This document shows, piece by piece, positions 1 to 8,409 of a DNA stretch of 64,000 nucleotides; positions within the stretch are counted from its first letter, which is position 1, and each line of letters starts with the position of its first letter. The position numbers and the translations under genes are program-made. Source of the DNA: Actinomyces oris (lineage in GTDB: Bacteria > Actinomycetota > Actinomycetes > Actinomycetales > Actinomycetaceae). The notes under the pieces are model-generated. The model ran no database searches and had not been told where the DNA came from. It saw only the letters and a program-made list of their open reading frames with translations. Location of the stretch: assembly GCF_001553935.1 (NCBI RefSeq), contig NZ_CP014232.1:682001-746000 (forward strand), given 5' to 3'.

Positions 1-507
1 ACCCGCGCCACCTCCACCATTGCCTACGACCCCAATGCCCGGCCTCAGCTCATGGGTGATCCCGAGGACGCCCGTGAGGTCGTCGAGCGCCTAGTGGGCC
101 TGTCGGACCTGGTCAAGTGCTCGGACGAGGACATCGCCTGGCTCTACGGCGAAGGCGCGGACCTGGAGACGGTGCTGCGCTCCTGGCTGGAGAAGGGCGC
201 GGCCGTTGTGGTCGTCACGCGCGGCAAGCAGGGCGCCCTGGCCCTGTCCGCCTCGGGGGTGCGCCTGGAGGTACCCGCCGACCCGAACGTCGTGGTGGCG
301 GACACGGTAGGCGCCGGCGACTCCTTCATGGGCGGCCTGGAGGACGCGCTGTGGAGCGAGGACCTCGTGGGCGCGGACCGGCGCGAGGCGCTGCGCGCGG
401 TGGACGCCGCGACCCTGGAGCGGATCGTGCGCCACGCCGCGGCCATCGCCGACATCACGGTCTCGCGGGCGGGGGCCAACCCGCCCACTCGCGACGAACT
501 GCCCTGA
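1..507 (+). CDS. PfkB-family carbohydrate kinase (fructokinase-like), 3' part only
   Basis: The reading frame is open from the first base, so the 5' end of the gene lies outside the window; 168 codons are present. The visible part reads like the C-terminal half of a ribokinase/PfkB-fold sugar kinase. An early segment TIAYDPNARPQLMGD resembles the fructokinase 'DPN-R' segment. The PfkB signature DTVGAGDSFMGG starts near fragment residue 101 and carries the glycine-rich anion hole and the Asp that acts as catalytic base in this family. These kinases phosphorylate a free sugar with ATP in the cytoplasm; fructose is the likeliest substrate by resemblance, but the substrate is inferred. A 60-bp palindromic repeat follows 19 bp after the stop and may end the transcript. 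The next gene is convergent. Confidence 0.85.
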   Translation, partial: TRATSTIAYDPNARPQLMGDPEDAREVVERLVGLSDLVKCSDEDIAWLYGEGADLETVLRSWLEKGAAVVVVTRGKQGALALSASGVRLEVPADPNVVVADTVGAGDSFMGGLEDALWSEDLVGADRREALRAVDAATLERIVRHAAAIADITVSRAGANPPTRDELP

Positions 508-526
508 GGGGCCCGCCGCGAGGAGT

Positions 527-586
527 TCGTTGGGCAGTCCGCGCGTTCGTCTCCTGAAGCCCCCGAACGCGCGGCCTCAGGCACGA
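527..586. repeat. Intergenic palindromic repeat, family A, copy 1 (60 bp)
   Basis: A 60-bp imperfect inverted repeat begins with TCGT and ends with CACGA, with GCGCGTTCG and CGAACGCGCG facing each other in the centre. The same layout and exact length recur at 1821-1880 and 23217-23276. This is the most diverged copy: its arms read GGCAGTCC and GGCCTCAGGC where the others have variants of TACCTTAGG. It lies between two convergent genes, just after the kinase stop, so it may work as a bidirectional transcript end. Confidence 0.7.
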
Positions 587-635
587 CTGCGCGGGTGAGG
601 GAGGCGCCGACGCTGGGCAGTGCGACCGCGCGGGC

Positions 636-1781
636 TCAGTGCAGGAGCGCGGCGGCCAGCAGGACCACGGGCACGAATCCGGCCGTCGTCAGCAGGACGG
701 CATCCCGGGCTAGGTCCTTGGCCGCCCCGTAGCGCGAGGCGTACATGAAGACGTTCTGCGCCGTGGGCAGGGCGGCGGTGACGACCGGGGCGAGCAGCTG
801 GCCTCCGCTGAGTCCCGCCGCCAGTCCGACGACGACGGCCAGCCCCGGCATGACGGCGAGCTTCCAGCCCACCGCCAGCCACAAGTCCCTGCGCCGGCCC
901 GCGCCGCGCTGGGACGTCGACCTCGCCCCGTGCGCCGGCTCTTCCTCCACCCGGGGTGGTCGGCCTCCCGCGGTGTTGATCTCGTGCGCCTCCGATCCGG
1001 CCTCCGCCGCCAGCGGCTCCTGACTCTGGCGGGCAGACTGGGGCGACTGCACCGTCCGGGCCGGCGAGCCCTGTAGGGACGGGGCGGCCTCCTCCGGCAC
1101 GAAGTTGCGCAGGGGCCGGGGCGCCCCGGCCAGGCTCATCCCCAGAGCCAGCATCATGAGCGGCACCGCGACGCGCCCGAGCATCTCCAGGCCCTGGGCC
1201 GGATAGCCGCCTCCCCACTCCTTGAGGTCCACCCCTCCCAGGTTCGCCGCGGTCCCGGCCACGACTCCCCACAGCAGCGGGTTGCGCAGCGGAACGGTCA
1301 GGGTCGCCAGGCGAGACGGGTTGCCGCGGCGGGTGACGGCGTCGAGCACGGTGAAGGTGGCCGGGGTGAGCACGAGGAGCTGGAGCAGAAGGATCGGGGC
1401 GATCGTGGCCGCATCCCCCAGGACGAGGACGGCCACCGGGATCCCCAGGTTCGCGGCATTGACGTAGCCGGAGGCGAGCGCACCGATGGTGGCCTCGGCG
1501 GTGGGGCGGCGCAGCACGAGGCGGTGGAGGCACCAGGCCGAGACGATGGCCGTGAGCTCGGCGGCCACGGCCACTGCGGTGGAGCGGGAGAGGACCGCCG
1601 TCAGGTCGGCGCGGCTCAGCGTGGTCACGAGGAGGGCCGGGGTGGCGGCGAAGAAGCAGACGCGGGTGAGGACCCCGTCGGCGTCAGCGGGCACGGCGCG
1701 GGTGCGCACCAGCAGCCAACCGATGGCGATGACCGCACCGAAGACCGCCAGTCCCGCCACCACATCGGCCATCACCGCCAC
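636..1781 (-). CDS. AEC-family (auxin efflux carrier/malonate permease type) transporter
   Basis: This 381-aa membrane protein begins with a hydrophobic helix (VVAGLAVFGAVIAIGWLLV) and has about nine or ten predicted helices. It shows the family's conserved features: an early FFAATPALLVTTL segment and the ASGYVNAANLGIPVAVLVLG stretch near residue 105, which matches the 'N-x-G-x-P' core of bacterial AEC permeases. Members export or import small organic anions such as malonate or malate; the substrate here cannot be read from sequence. A hydrophilic Pro/Glu/Arg-rich insertion of about 80 residues lies between the two five-helix halves and is longer than usual. The second Met, four codons in, is an alternative start. 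Downstream it faces the sugar kinase; upstream lie a family A repeat and the EEP gene on the same strand. Confidence 0.85.
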   Translation of the reverse strand: MAVMADVVAGLAVFGAVIAIGWLLVRTRAVPADADGVLTRVCFFAATPALLVTTLSRADLTAVLSRSTAVAVAAELTAIVSAWCLHRLVLRRPTAEATIGALASGYVNAANLGIPVAVLVLGDAATIAPILLLQLLVLTPATFTVLDAVTRRGNPSRLATLTVPLRNPLLWGVVAGTAANLGGVDLKEWGGGYPAQGLEMLGRVAVPLMMLALGMSLAGAPRPLRNFVPEEAAPSLQGSPARTVQSPQSARQSQEPLAAEAGSEAHEINTAGGRPPRVEEEPAHGARSTSQRGAGRRRDLWLAVGWKLAVMPGLAVVVGLAAGLSGGQLLAPVVTAALPTAQNVFMYASRYGAAKDLARDAVLLTTAGFVPVVLLAAALLH

Positions 1782-1820
1782 CTCTCATCGACCGGACGGG
1801 TCGCAGGCCCGGTCTCGCGT

Positions 1821-1880
1821 TCGTAGGGTAGTCCGCGCGGTCGTACCCTCTACCCCTCGAACGCGCGACCTAAGGTACGA
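1821..1880. repeat. Intergenic palindromic repeat, family A, copy 2 (60 bp)
   Basis: This 60-bp hairpin-forming sequence has a 3' half (CCTCGAACGCGCGACC, then TAAGGTACGA) that is nearly identical to copy 3 at 23217-23276. The 5' half carries TCGTAGGGTAGTCCGCGC. It lies 85 bp downstream of the EEP gene stop and upstream of the AEC gene, so it is 3' of a gene like the other copies. Confidence 0.8.
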
Positions 1881-1965
1881 CCTCGCGGGCAGGGCTGCGA
1901 CGGGGCCCGACAACGACGAAGCCGGCAGTACGACTTCGCCGGTGCTGGGCCTTGGCGGGCGCCCC

Positions 1966-2937
1966 TCAGCCGACCGGCTCGAGATCCACCCAGGTGCCGA
2001 CGTGGTCGGAGATGATGAAGGAGCTCGTGCCCCACTCCACGGCGCGCAGCAGCGGGCTCCCGCCGGCCGCGGCGGCCTCATCGCTCAGCGGCAGGCCGTC
2101 GGGGCCGGTGGGCCACAGGTCGGTCAGCACGTGGTCGATGCGCCGCTTGGGGCCGGCTGCCGGGAAGGTGAGCCCCTCCCCCACGGTCCGTCCCAGCCCC
2201 AGGACGTCGACCTGCTCGGCGGAGAGGTTGTAGTCGCCCACGAGCAGGTGCGGCCCGGGCAGCCCGGCGAGCGCCCCCCAGGCGGCGGCGAGCTGGCGCG
2301 CTGCCATGGACTCGCGGGTCGCCAGGTGGGTGGAGGCGACCGACAGCTGGCGGATCGGCCCGCCAGCGCCTTCGGGCACCTCGAGGGTGGCGGCCACCAT
2401 GATGCGCTGGGAGGCGGTGGACACGTGGTAGGAGCGCGGGTCCCAGGCCCGCTCGCCGCGCTTCTCCACGCTGGAGGCCCCGCGCCCCAGGCGCTTGACG
2501 TGCCAGCCCGAGGCCGGGAAGCGCGACAGGAGGGCGTTGCCGTAGCCGATCGGCCCGGCCCCGACGGCGGCGCGCAGCGGCCCCAGGACGTCATCGGTCG
2601 GCGAGCTCAGCGCGGTGCGCAGGGGCCGACGGCGCAGCCCCACCACCGGCCCGGCGTAGCTGGCGGAGAAGCGGCAGGTCGGCATGCCCAGCTCCTCGGC
2701 GAGGAAGGCCGCCTGGTGGAGGCGCCCGGAGCGGGCCTGGCCCAGGTCCACCTCCTGGAGGGCGATGATGTCGGGGGCCAGCTCGGCGATCTGCTCGGCC
2801 GTGGCCCGCATGACGGTGCGGGCGGTGGCGGGGTCGGAGATGTCGGCGCCGGCCAGCGAGCCGGTGGAGGCGCTGCCGTCACCGGCCCCCGCGCCGGGCA
2901 GACCGTGCTGCAGGTTGAGGCTCAGGACCCGGATCAT
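1966..2937 (-). CDS. Endonuclease/exonuclease/phosphatase (EEP) family hydrolase
   Basis: This 323-aa protein belongs to the metal-dependent EEP superfamily (DNase I / exonuclease III / sphingomyelinase fold). It shows the expected order of catalytic motifs: N-terminal [10 protein letters not shown] (metal-ligand Asn), [10 protein letters not shown] (catalytic Glu), [22 protein letters not shown] (Asp and Asn), RRIDHVLTD, and C-terminal [12 protein letters not shown] (Asp-His pair). Substrates in the family range from nucleic acid to phosphoinositides and sphingomyelin, so the exact reaction is unknown. No clear signal peptide is seen. The chosen ATG overlaps the msrB stop by four bases (ATGA), so the two genes are probably translated together. 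An open frame continues upstream of this ATG but is only the shifted reading of msrB. Confidence 0.87.
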   Translation of the reverse strand: MIRVLSLNLQHGLPGAGAGDGSASTGSLAGADISDPATARTVMRATAEQIAELAPDIIALQEVDLGQARSGRLHQAAFLAEELGMPTCRFSASYAGPVVGLRRRPLRTALSSPTDDVLGPLRAAVGAGPIGYGNALLSRFPASGWHVKRLGRGASSVEKRGERAWDPRSYHVSTASQRIMVAATLEVPEGAGGPIRQLSVASTHLATRESMAARQLAAAWGALAGLPGPHLLVGDYNLSAEQVDVLGLGRTVGEGLTFPAAGPKRRIDHVLTDLWPTGPDGLPLSDEAAAAGGSPLLRAVEWGTSSFIISDHVGTWVDLEPVG

Positions 2938-3404
2938 GCTTGCTCCTCCTCGAAGGTCAGGCTCACGGAGTTCATACAGTAGCGCTGGCCGGTGGGGGTC
3001 TGGGGGGCGTCGTCGAAGACGTGTCCCAGGTGGCTGTGGCAGGTGGCGCAGCGGACCTCGGTGCGCACCATGCCGTGGGAGGTGTCGGTGCTCAGGGTGA
3101 CCGCCTCGGAGTCGGAGGGGTCGTAGAAGGAGGGCCAGCCGCAGTGGGAGTCGAACTTGGTGGTGGAGCGGAACAGCTCGGCGCCGCAGCCGCGGCAGCG
3201 GTAGACGCCCTCGCGATGCTCGTCGAGCAGGGCGCCGGTGAAAGGACGCTCGGTGCCGGCCTCGCGCAGCACGTGGTACTCCATGGGGCTCAGGGCGGCG
3301 CGCCACTGGGCGTCGGTGCGCGCGGCGGCCTCCAGGTCGAGGATCGGGCCGGAGGGCTCGGAGGTGGGCGTCACGGAGGGGTCGCTGCTGGCGTTGGTAC
3401 TCAT
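2934..3404 (-). CDS. msrB: Peptide-methionine (R)-S-oxide reductase
   Basis: This 156-aa protein reduces the R-epimer of methionine sulfoxide in proteins, repairing oxidative damage with thioredoxin as usual electron donor. Two zinc-binding CxxC pairs are visible (C70/C73 in CRGCG, C119/C122 in CATCH). The substrate-pocket segment HCGWPSF starts near residue 88 and the catalytic cysteine lies in RYCMNSVSL (C143). Length and motif spacing are normal for free-standing MsrB. The N-terminal 25 residues are Ser/Thr/Pro-rich with no signal peptide, so the enzyme should be cytoplasmic. It is first in a two-gene unit with the EEP hydrolase, overlapping it by 4 bp; whether the two functions are linked is unknown. 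Confidence 0.96.
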   Translation of the reverse strand: MSTNASSDPSVTPTSEPSGPILDLEAAARTDAQWRAALSPMEYHVLREAGTERPFTGALLDEHREGVYRCRGCGAELFRSTTKFDSHCGWPSFYDPSDSEAVTLSTDTSHGMVRTEVRCATCHSHLGHVFDDAPQTPTGQRYCMNSVSLTFEEEQA

Positions 3405-3501
3405 GGGCTCATCGTCACCCGCCCGACGGCGCCGGGCGAGATGCGTTCACGCAGCGAAAACTCACCCATCCGCCGGGGCGTCGGCCACGTAGCGGCTCGG
3501 C

Positions 3502-4926
3502 TCACCTGGGTCCCAGTCCCCCGCGCCGGGCGCGGTGCAGCAGGGAGCGCCCCATGGCCCGCCCCAGGGTGACGGCCCGCCGGGCCCCCAGCCCGTGGGC
3601 GGCGCTCTCCCCCTCGGCCTGCGTGGTCGCGGCGCCATCGCCTCCGTTGTCTGGAGCGGCCGTGGTGGCGCCGGCGGGGCCGGCCTTCTGCTTGGCGACG
3701 ATCTGCTCGGCGGCGCGGGCCACCTCCTCGGGGCCGAGGTCCTGGGTGACCTCGACCTGCTCGACCTCCACTCGCGTGCGCGGCAGGGCGTAGGGGGCCT
3801 CCCGCTGGAGCCAGGTGACCAGCTCCTCACGCACGTAGGACTTGAGGGCGCCGACGTCGCCGGGGTCGTTCCCGGTCAGGACGATGCGCACGGTGACGTG
3901 GCCGCCGACGGCGTCGAAGACCTCGAGTGATGCCTGGCGCCCGTCCCAGACCGACGAGGCGGCCACGAGGCGGGCCAGCTCAGCGCGCAGTGAGGCGATG
4001 GGCACGCGCCAGTCCAGGTCGAGGGTGAAGTAGCCGGTGGCCTGGGAGCCTCCACGCGTCCAGTTGGCGAAGGGGTTCTCGGTGAAGTGGGTCGAGGGCA
4101 GGATGAGGCGCCGGTCGTCCCAGGTGCGCATGACCACGTAGGTCAGGGTGATCTCCTCGATGGTGCCCTGCTCGTTATCGACGACGACGACGTCATCCAC
4201 GCGGATGGCGTCGGTGGTGGCCAGCTGGAGTCCGGCGAAGACGTTGCCGAGCATGGAGCGGGCGGCCATACCGGCGATGACGGAGGCCAGACCGGCTGAG
4301 GCGAGCAGCGAGCCCATGGCGAACTGGACGCTGGGGAAGGTCATGATGGCGCTGACGAGCCCGGCGATGACGATGATGACCTGGGCGACGCGCCGCAGGA
4401 TCTGGCTCTGGGTGGTCACCCGGTTGGCGCGCCCCTGGTCCCCGCCGGCCTGCGCCCCTTTGACGACGGTGGACTCGATGGCCTTGGCGAAGGCGACGAC
4501 GAGCCAGGTCACCGAGAAGATGAGGGCGATGGTGACCCCGCGCTCGATGACGACCATCGTCGTGGAGTCGCTCTTGGTGTGCCGCAGCGCGGTCAGGGCG
4601 AGCTGGGTACCCAGGAAGGCCCCGGTCATGGCGCCGACGGCGACGATCGGCCGGCGTCCGAAATCCACGATCTCGCGGTACAGGAGGCGCCGCCTGCCCA
4701 TGAACGTCAGGATCGCCACCACCACGAAGGCGATGACCAGGCCGATGACGACTCCCACGCCGGCCTGCCAGGCGATGGCGACCAGGTCGTTGGTCGTCTT
4801 GGTCACCGCCTTGACGGTCTCATCGACGTTGACTTCGGGCACACCCGTGGGAGTGGGCGTGGTCGAGGCACTCGCGCTGGGATCTGCGCTGGGGGTCGCG
4901 GGAGGGGTGGTGACTGCGACGAGCAT
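3502..4926 (-). CDS. MscS-family mechanosensitive ion channel
   Basis: This 474-aa membrane protein is of the small-conductance mechanosensitive channel family, which opens under membrane tension and releases solutes on osmotic downshock. After a Pro/Thr-rich N-terminus there are helices near residues 50-75, 95-115 and 130-150. A pore-lining-type helix follows (LLASAGLASVIAGMAARSML), then the MscS beta-domain hallmark VDDVVVVDNEQGTIEEITL and the segment RLILPSTHFTENPFANWTR. The C-terminal 80 residues are charged and Ala-rich and probably cytoplasmic. The start is an ATG close to a possible GTG alternative. It is transcribed away from the PadR gene, so the intergenic region holds divergent promoters. 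Confidence 0.92.
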   Translation of the reverse strand: MLVAVTTPPATPSADPSASASTTPTPTGVPEVNVDETVKAVTKTTNDLVAIAWQAGVGVVIGLVIAFVVVAILTFMGRRRLLYREIVDFGRRPIVAVGAMTGAFLGTQLALTALRHTKSDSTTMVVIERGVTIALIFSVTWLVVAFAKAIESTVVKGAQAGGDQGRANRVTTQSQILRRVAQVIIVIAGLVSAIMTFPSVQFAMGSLLASAGLASVIAGMAARSMLGNVFAGLQLATTDAIRVDDVVVVDNEQGTIEEITLTYVVMRTWDDRRLILPSTHFTENPFANWTRGGSQATGYFTLDLDWRVPIASLRAELARLVAASSVWDGRQASLEVFDAVGGHVTVRIVLTGNDPGDVGALKSYVREELVTWLQREAPYALPRTRVEVEQVEVTQDLGPEEVARAAEQIVAKQKAGPAGATTAAPDNGGDGAATTQAEGESAAHGLGARRAVTLGRAMGRSLLHRARRGGLGPR

Positions 4927-5004
4927 GAAGCCACCTTAAGCAGCCCGGCTGTGCCTGGGCTGTGACGTATGGCCGCCAGCCGGAGCCACACCACAGAACT
5001 CCGC

Positions 5005-5033
5005 TTGACGTACTACGTGTGCCGTAGTACGTT
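5005..5033 (+). promoter_or_regulatory. PadR promoter with perfect palindromic operator
   Basis: A perfect 10-bp inverted repeat, ACGTACTACG-TGTGC-CGTAGTACGT, spans 5008-5032. It overlaps a plausible -35 box TTGACG (5005-5010) and a TACGTT -10-like hexamer 17 bp further on. It sits 58 bp before the PadR start. PadR repressors typically bind dyads of this sort over their own promoter, so autoregulation is inferred. The divergent MscS gene starts about 80 bp away and could be affected too. Confidence 0.75.
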
Positions 5034-5090
5034 AGATGCACACAAGGACCTCAGGGCCCCATCATCACGAACCAAGGAAGGAGGGTTCAC

Positions 5091-5420
5091 ATGATTAGCG
5101 CAGACGCCATTCGCGGCTACATCGACCTCATCGTCCTGTCCCTGCTCAAGCGACAGCCGTCCTACGCCTACGATCTGGCCAAGACCATCACCGAGGTCTC
5201 CGACGGCGAGTACACCATCAAGCAGACCACGCTTTACACGGCCCTCAAGCGCCTGGAGTCCACCGGCCTGGCGGCCTCCTACTCGGGAGTGTCCGACTCC
5301 GGCAAGTCCCGCACCTACTACCGCCTCACCTCCGAAGGCACCACCCACCTGACCGCCAAGGTCGCCGAGTGGGAGGACACCAAGACCCTCGTCGACCGCT
5401 TCGCGAAAGGATCCCACTGA
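5091..5420 (+). CDS. PadR-family transcriptional regulator
   Basis: This 109-aa protein is almost wholly a PadR winged-helix DNA-binding domain: IDLIVLSLLKRQPSYAYDLAKTI is the first part of the domain, TLYTALKRLESTGL the recognition region, and the wing contains SGKSRTYYRLTSEG. A strong ribosome-binding site (AAGGAAGGAGG) precedes the ATG. Short PadR proteins bind as dimers and often repress an adjacent transporter or membrane-stress gene. The stop overlaps the next start (TGATG), so the two are co-translated. The perfect dyad at 5008-5032 is the likely binding site. Confidence 0.95.
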   Translation: MISADAIRGYIDLIVLSLLKRQPSYAYDLAKTITEVSDGEYTIKQTTLYTALKRLESTGLAASYSGVSDSGKSRTYYRLTSEGTTHLTAKVAEWEDTKTLVDRFAKGSH

Positions 5421-5935
5421 TGGACACCATCGAGACCTTCCTCGACAACATGTTCGCCCCCTACCCCGCCACACCTCGCCTGATCGAGGCCCGCTCCGAG
5501 CTGCGCGCCATGATGGAGGACGCCTACAACGACGCCATTGCCCAGGGCAAGACCCACAATGAGGCGGTGGGGCAGGTCATCACTGACTTCGGCAACCTTC
5601 ACGAGCTGGCCCCGGTCCTGGGGATTGCTCAGGACATCCGGCCCGGCGGTGCCCCGCAGACGGCTCCCGCGGGCGCCCCGACGACATTCGCCCCCAATCG
5701 TCCCACCACCCCCGCCCCTGTCGGCCAGCCGTCCTCCTGGCAGGGCGAGCAGGACGATGACGATCCCTTCACCAACCTCGTGGCCGGGATCTACTGGCCG
5801 GCCGCAGTGGTCATCTACCTGCTGTGGAGCTTCATCTTCGACGCCTGGGACATCTCCTGGATCCTCTGGCCGGTGGCCGCCGTCGCCTTCGCCATCTTCG
5901 CCACCGTGCGCCGCTACCAGCGCGATCGCCGGTGA
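5420..5935 (+). CDS. Small membrane protein with permease-prefix-like domain, PadR partner
   Basis: This 171-aa protein is translationally coupled to the PadR gene by a 1-base stop/start overlap. Its first 65 residues (IETFLDNMFAPYP, then LIEARSELRAMMEDAYNDAI and VGQVITDFGNLHELA) resemble the helical 'permease prefix domain 1' that is often encoded directly after PadR regulators. A Pro/Thr-rich linker follows, then two transmembrane helices near residues 120-165 and a short basic tail. The biochemical role is unknown. By analogy with PadR/DUF1700-type pairs it may sense or buffer membrane stress, which is inference. Reading further upstream is possible in the same frame but would overlap the regulator gene. 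Confidence 0.8.
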   Translation: MDTIETFLDNMFAPYPATPRLIEARSELRAMMEDAYNDAIAQGKTHNEAVGQVITDFGNLHELAPVLGIAQDIRPGGAPQTAPAGAPTTFAPNRPTTPAPVGQPSSWQGEQDDDDPFTNLVAGIYWPAAVVIYLLWSFIFDAWDISWILWPVAAVAFAIFATVRRYQRDRR

Positions 5936-5972
5936 ATCCCTTCGCCCCACCCCGGGGCTCTCCTGGGCACGA

Positions 5973-6010
5973 GCGAAGGCCCGGAACCTTGTGGGTTCCG
6001 GGCCTTTCGC
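5973..6010. terminator. Bidirectional hairpin terminator
   Basis: A near-perfect stem with arms GCGAAGGCCCGGAACC and GGTTCCGGGCCTTTCGC stands between the plus-strand PadR operon and the minus-strand tRNA-Phe gene. It is placed to end both transcripts. There is no long T run, as is usual in high-G+C genomes. Confidence 0.8.
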
Positions 6011-6012
6011 AG

Positions 6013-6085
6013 TGGCTCCGACCGGCGTCGATCCGGTGACCTTTCGATTTTCAGTCGAACGCTCTACCAACTGAGCTACAGAGCC
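6013..6085 (-). tRNA. tRNA-Phe (GAA)
   Basis: The 73-nt cloverleaf on the minus strand has acceptor GGCTCTG, D-arm GCTCAGTTGGTAGAGC, anticodon loop CTGAAAA (anticodon GAA) and T-loop GGATCGACGCC. The 3' CCA is not encoded. It is the last of three tRNA genes on this strand. Confidence 0.96.
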
Positions 6086-6132
6086 GTGGGATGGAATCGG
6101 CCCGACCATTTCTGATCGGACCGACCGTTCCG

Positions 6133-6206
6133 CGACCTCGACGGGACTTGAACCCGCGACCTCCGCCGTGACAGGGCGGCGCGCTAACCAACTGCGCCAC
6201 GAGGCC
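6133..6206 (-). tRNA. tRNA-Asp (GTC)
   Basis: The 74-nt cloverleaf has acceptor GGCCTCG, a D-arm containing GCGCAGTTGGTTAGCGC, anticodon loop CTGTCAC (anticodon GTC) and T-arm CGGGTTCAAGTCCCG. No encoded CCA. It is separated from tRNA-Phe by 47 bp. Confidence 0.96.
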
Positions 6207-6244
6207 AGTGTGAATTCACTGTGTTATTCACTTGTGCGAATCCG

Positions 6245-6317
6245 TACCCCCAACGGGATTCGAACCCGTGCTACCGCCGTGAAAGGGCGGGGTCCTAGGC
6301 CGCTAGACGATGGGGGC
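6245..6317 (-). tRNA. tRNA-Glu (TTC)
   Basis: The 73-nt cloverleaf has acceptor GCCCCCA, anticodon loop CTTTCAC (anticodon TTC) and T-arm CGGGTTCGAATCCCG. It is the first gene of the Glu-Asp-Phe array on the minus strand, a grouping common in Actinobacteria. The promoter should lie between 6318 and the divergent metallopeptidase gene. Confidence 0.96.
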
Positions 6318-6485
6318 CAGGGGCCTTCGACGTCGTCGCGCCTCGAACCGGGATGAACACTAAGGGGACAGTCTTCCGCAGCGCAAATCCCAGGAGCGTG
6401 ACCCTCCTCACCGCTCGGTTTTCGGCGGGATTCCGGCCCGCGAGGGCTCCCGGGGCGGAGCCGGGCGGTCTGGCAGGCTGAGATC

Positions 6486-6917
6486 GTGAGCCACGAGCAC
6501 CACCAGGAGCCGGACCGCACACGGGAACCGCGGCCGGGCAGAATGTCGCAGCAGGAGTTCGAGGACGTCGTCGGTGACGCCCTCGACCGGATCCCCGCCG
6601 ACCTGGCCGAGGTGATGGACAACGTCGTCGTCCTCGTTCAGGACGAGCCCGATCCGGAGATGCTCTCCGAGGAGGACTATGACGAGGCCGGCCTGCCCAC
6701 GCTCCTGGGGCTGTACGACGGCGTCCCCCTGACCGAGCGCGACGAGGGCTGGTCCATGGTGCTGCCCGACCGCATCCTCATCTTCCGCGGCCCCTTGGAG
6801 CGCTGGTGCACCAGCCGCGAGGAGCTGGAGGAGGAGATCACCGTGACCGTCATTCATGAGGTCGCCCACCACTTCGGCATCCCCGACGAGCGCCTCCACG
6901 AGCTGGGCTGGGAGTAG
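6486..6917 (+). CDS. Metallopeptidase-family protein (zincin-like, DUF1025 type)
   Basis: This 143-aa cytoplasmic protein ends with the zinc-binding signature VIHEVAHHFGIPDERLHELGW (HExxH near residues 124-128, then a downstream Asp/Glu-rich segment). This is the pattern of the small 'metallopeptidase family' proteins widespread in Actinobacteria. The middle part (GLPTLLGLYDGVPLTERDEGW and LPDRILIFRGPLERWC) is the family core. Family members are often annotated as possible zinc proteases, but no substrate is established. The GTG start is used here because the frame begins there; an ATG 57 bp further in is an alternative. The gene stands alone between the tRNA array and a glycosidase. Confidence 0.87.
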   Translation: MSHEHHQEPDRTREPRPGRMSQQEFEDVVGDALDRIPADLAEVMDNVVVLVQDEPDPEMLSEEDYDEAGLPTLLGLYDGVPLTERDEGWSMVLPDRILIFRGPLERWCTSREELEEEITVTVIHEVAHHFGIPDERLHELGWE

Positions 6918-6995
6918 CGCCGCGAACAGTGCGCGAGCAGACCGTCAGGGTCATGGCCTCGCACGCACCCAGGGACCTGCCTTAGTGTGGCCAGC

Positions 6996-8315
6996 ATGAA
7001 CGACCGTTATCGGCCTGACACTTCCGACGCCGGCGAGCCCCTCGCCCCCGGCGCCACCGGCCAGTCCTCGCCGCATCACGTGAGTCGGAGGCCAGTGCTC
7101 CTGGCGGCCTTCCTGGGCGCCGGATCCCTGGCGGGATGCTCCCTCATCCCCGGATCCTCATCGGCCAGTTCCTCCTCCCCCAGCGCGCGGCCGACGACTC
7201 CAAAGCCGGCTGCATCGAGCGCCACCCCCTCGCCCACCGCGGCTGCGAGCGGGACGCCGTCGGCCACCGCGACGGCCACCACCGGGGCGCTGGCAGGCTG
7301 GAGCCTGGAGGAGAAGGTCGGCCAGCTCATGATGGTCGGGGTGGACGCCCAGGCCCCCACGCAGGCCTCCGCCCAGGCCGTCGAGACCCACCACGTCGGC
7401 AACATCTTCATCGCCGGGCGCACCACGGCGGGCAGCCAGGCGACCCAGAAGGTCATCTCCTCCTTCACCTCCAAGGTCGGCCCGGCCACGACCCACGCCA
7501 CCCCGATGCTCGTGGCCACCGACCAGGAGGGCGGCGAGGTCCAGGTCCTGTCCGGCTCGGGCTTCTCCGACATCCCCTCAGCGCTGGACCAGTCGGCCCA
7601 GCCGCGCGACCAGCTGGTGGCCTCGGCACGCACCTGGGGCAGGGAGCTGGCCGACGCCGGGGTCAACATGAACCTGGCCCCGGTGGTCGACCTGGTCGAC
7701 ATCTCCCGGCCGACCTCCAACGAGCCCATCGGCCGCTGGGGGCGCGAGTACGGACACGACGCCGCCACGGTCTCCTCCCAGGCCGGCGCCTTCGCCGAGG
7801 GGATGCGGGCCTCGAAGGTCATCCCCACCTACAAGCACTTCCCGGGACTGGGGCGGGTGAAGGACAACACGGACACCTCCGCGGGCGTCGTCGACTCCGC
7901 CACGAACCGCCTGCCCGACGCCGCCGTCGGCGTCTTCGCCAATGCCATCGCCGCCGGTGCGCAGGCCATCATGGTCTCCTCGGCGACGTACTCGCTCATC
8001 GACTCCTCGGCGCCTGCGGTCTTCTCCTCGAAGATCGTCACCGACATGCTGCGCAGGGAGATGGGCTTCTCCGGGGTGGTCATCACCGACGACGTCTCGG
8101 CCGCCGTCCAGGTGCAGGAGGTGGGTGCGGGCGATCGAGCGGTGCGGGCGATCCGGGCCGGCTGCGACCTCGTGCTGGCCTCGGCGGACCCGACGGTGGT
8201 CGCGGACATGGTCAAGGCCCTCATCGCCACCGCCCAGTCCGATCCGGCCTTCGCGGCGCGGGTGGACGAGTCGGCCACGCGGGTGCTGAACCTGAAGAAG
8301 AGCCTGCAGTCCTGA
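6996..8315 (+). CDS. Glycoside hydrolase family 3 lipoprotein (beta-N-acetylhexosaminidase-like)
   Basis: This protein of about 439 aa starts with a polar region, then an SRRPVLLAAFLGAG signal ending in lipobox LAGC. It should therefore be a lipid-anchored exported protein; the twin Arg hints at Tat export. A Ser/Thr/Ala-rich linker of about 65 residues leads to the GH3 TIM-barrel: GQLMMVGVDAQ, NIFIAGR, LVATDQEGG, YKHFPGLGRVKDNTDTSAG (the Lys-His pair of NagZ-type enzymes) and GVVITDDVSAA (probable catalytic Asp nucleophile). The family removes beta-linked N-acetylglucosamine from peptidoglycan fragments or glycans outside the membrane. A GTG three codons upstream is another possible start. 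It is monocistronic, followed by a strong hairpin. Confidence 0.9.
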   Translation: MNDRYRPDTSDAGEPLAPGATGQSSPHHVSRRPVLLAAFLGAGSLAGCSLIPGSSSASSSSPSARPTTPKPAASSATPSPTAAASGTPSATATATTGALAGWSLEEKVGQLMMVGVDAQAPTQASAQAVETHHVGNIFIAGRTTAGSQATQKVISSFTSKVGPATTHATPMLVATDQEGGEVQVLSGSGFSDIPSALDQSAQPRDQLVASARTWGRELADAGVNMNLAPVVDLVDISRPTSNEPIGRWGREYGHDAATVSSQAGAFAEGMRASKVIPTYKHFPGLGRVKDNTDTSAGVVDSATNRLPDAAVGVFANAIAAGAQAIMVSSATYSLIDSSAPAVFSSKIVTDMLRREMGFSGVVITDDVSAAVQVQEVGAGDRAVRAIRAGCDLVLASADPTVVADMVKALIATAQSDPAFAARVDESATRVLNLKKSLQS

Positions 8316-8347
8316 AGCGCACCGATAGGAGCATCGGCAAGCGCATC

Positions 8348-8378
8348 GGCCCGCCTGAGCCAGTGGCTCAGGCGGGCC
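8348..8378. terminator. Hairpin terminator between convergent genes
   Basis: A perfect 14-bp stem (GGCCCGCCTGAGCC and its complement) with a 3-base loop lies between the GH3 gene and the convergent LRV-domain gene. It is positioned to terminate both. Confidence 0.85.
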
Positions 8379-8409
8379 GCTCACATTCTCAGGCGAGCCG
8401 ACTCGCGTC

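Noticed and set aside
1486..2982. A 498-codon plus-strand frame across the AEC and EEP genes
   Set aside because: It crosses an intergenic repeat and is antisense to two well-supported genes, with Gly/Ala/Arg-rich composition and no motif.
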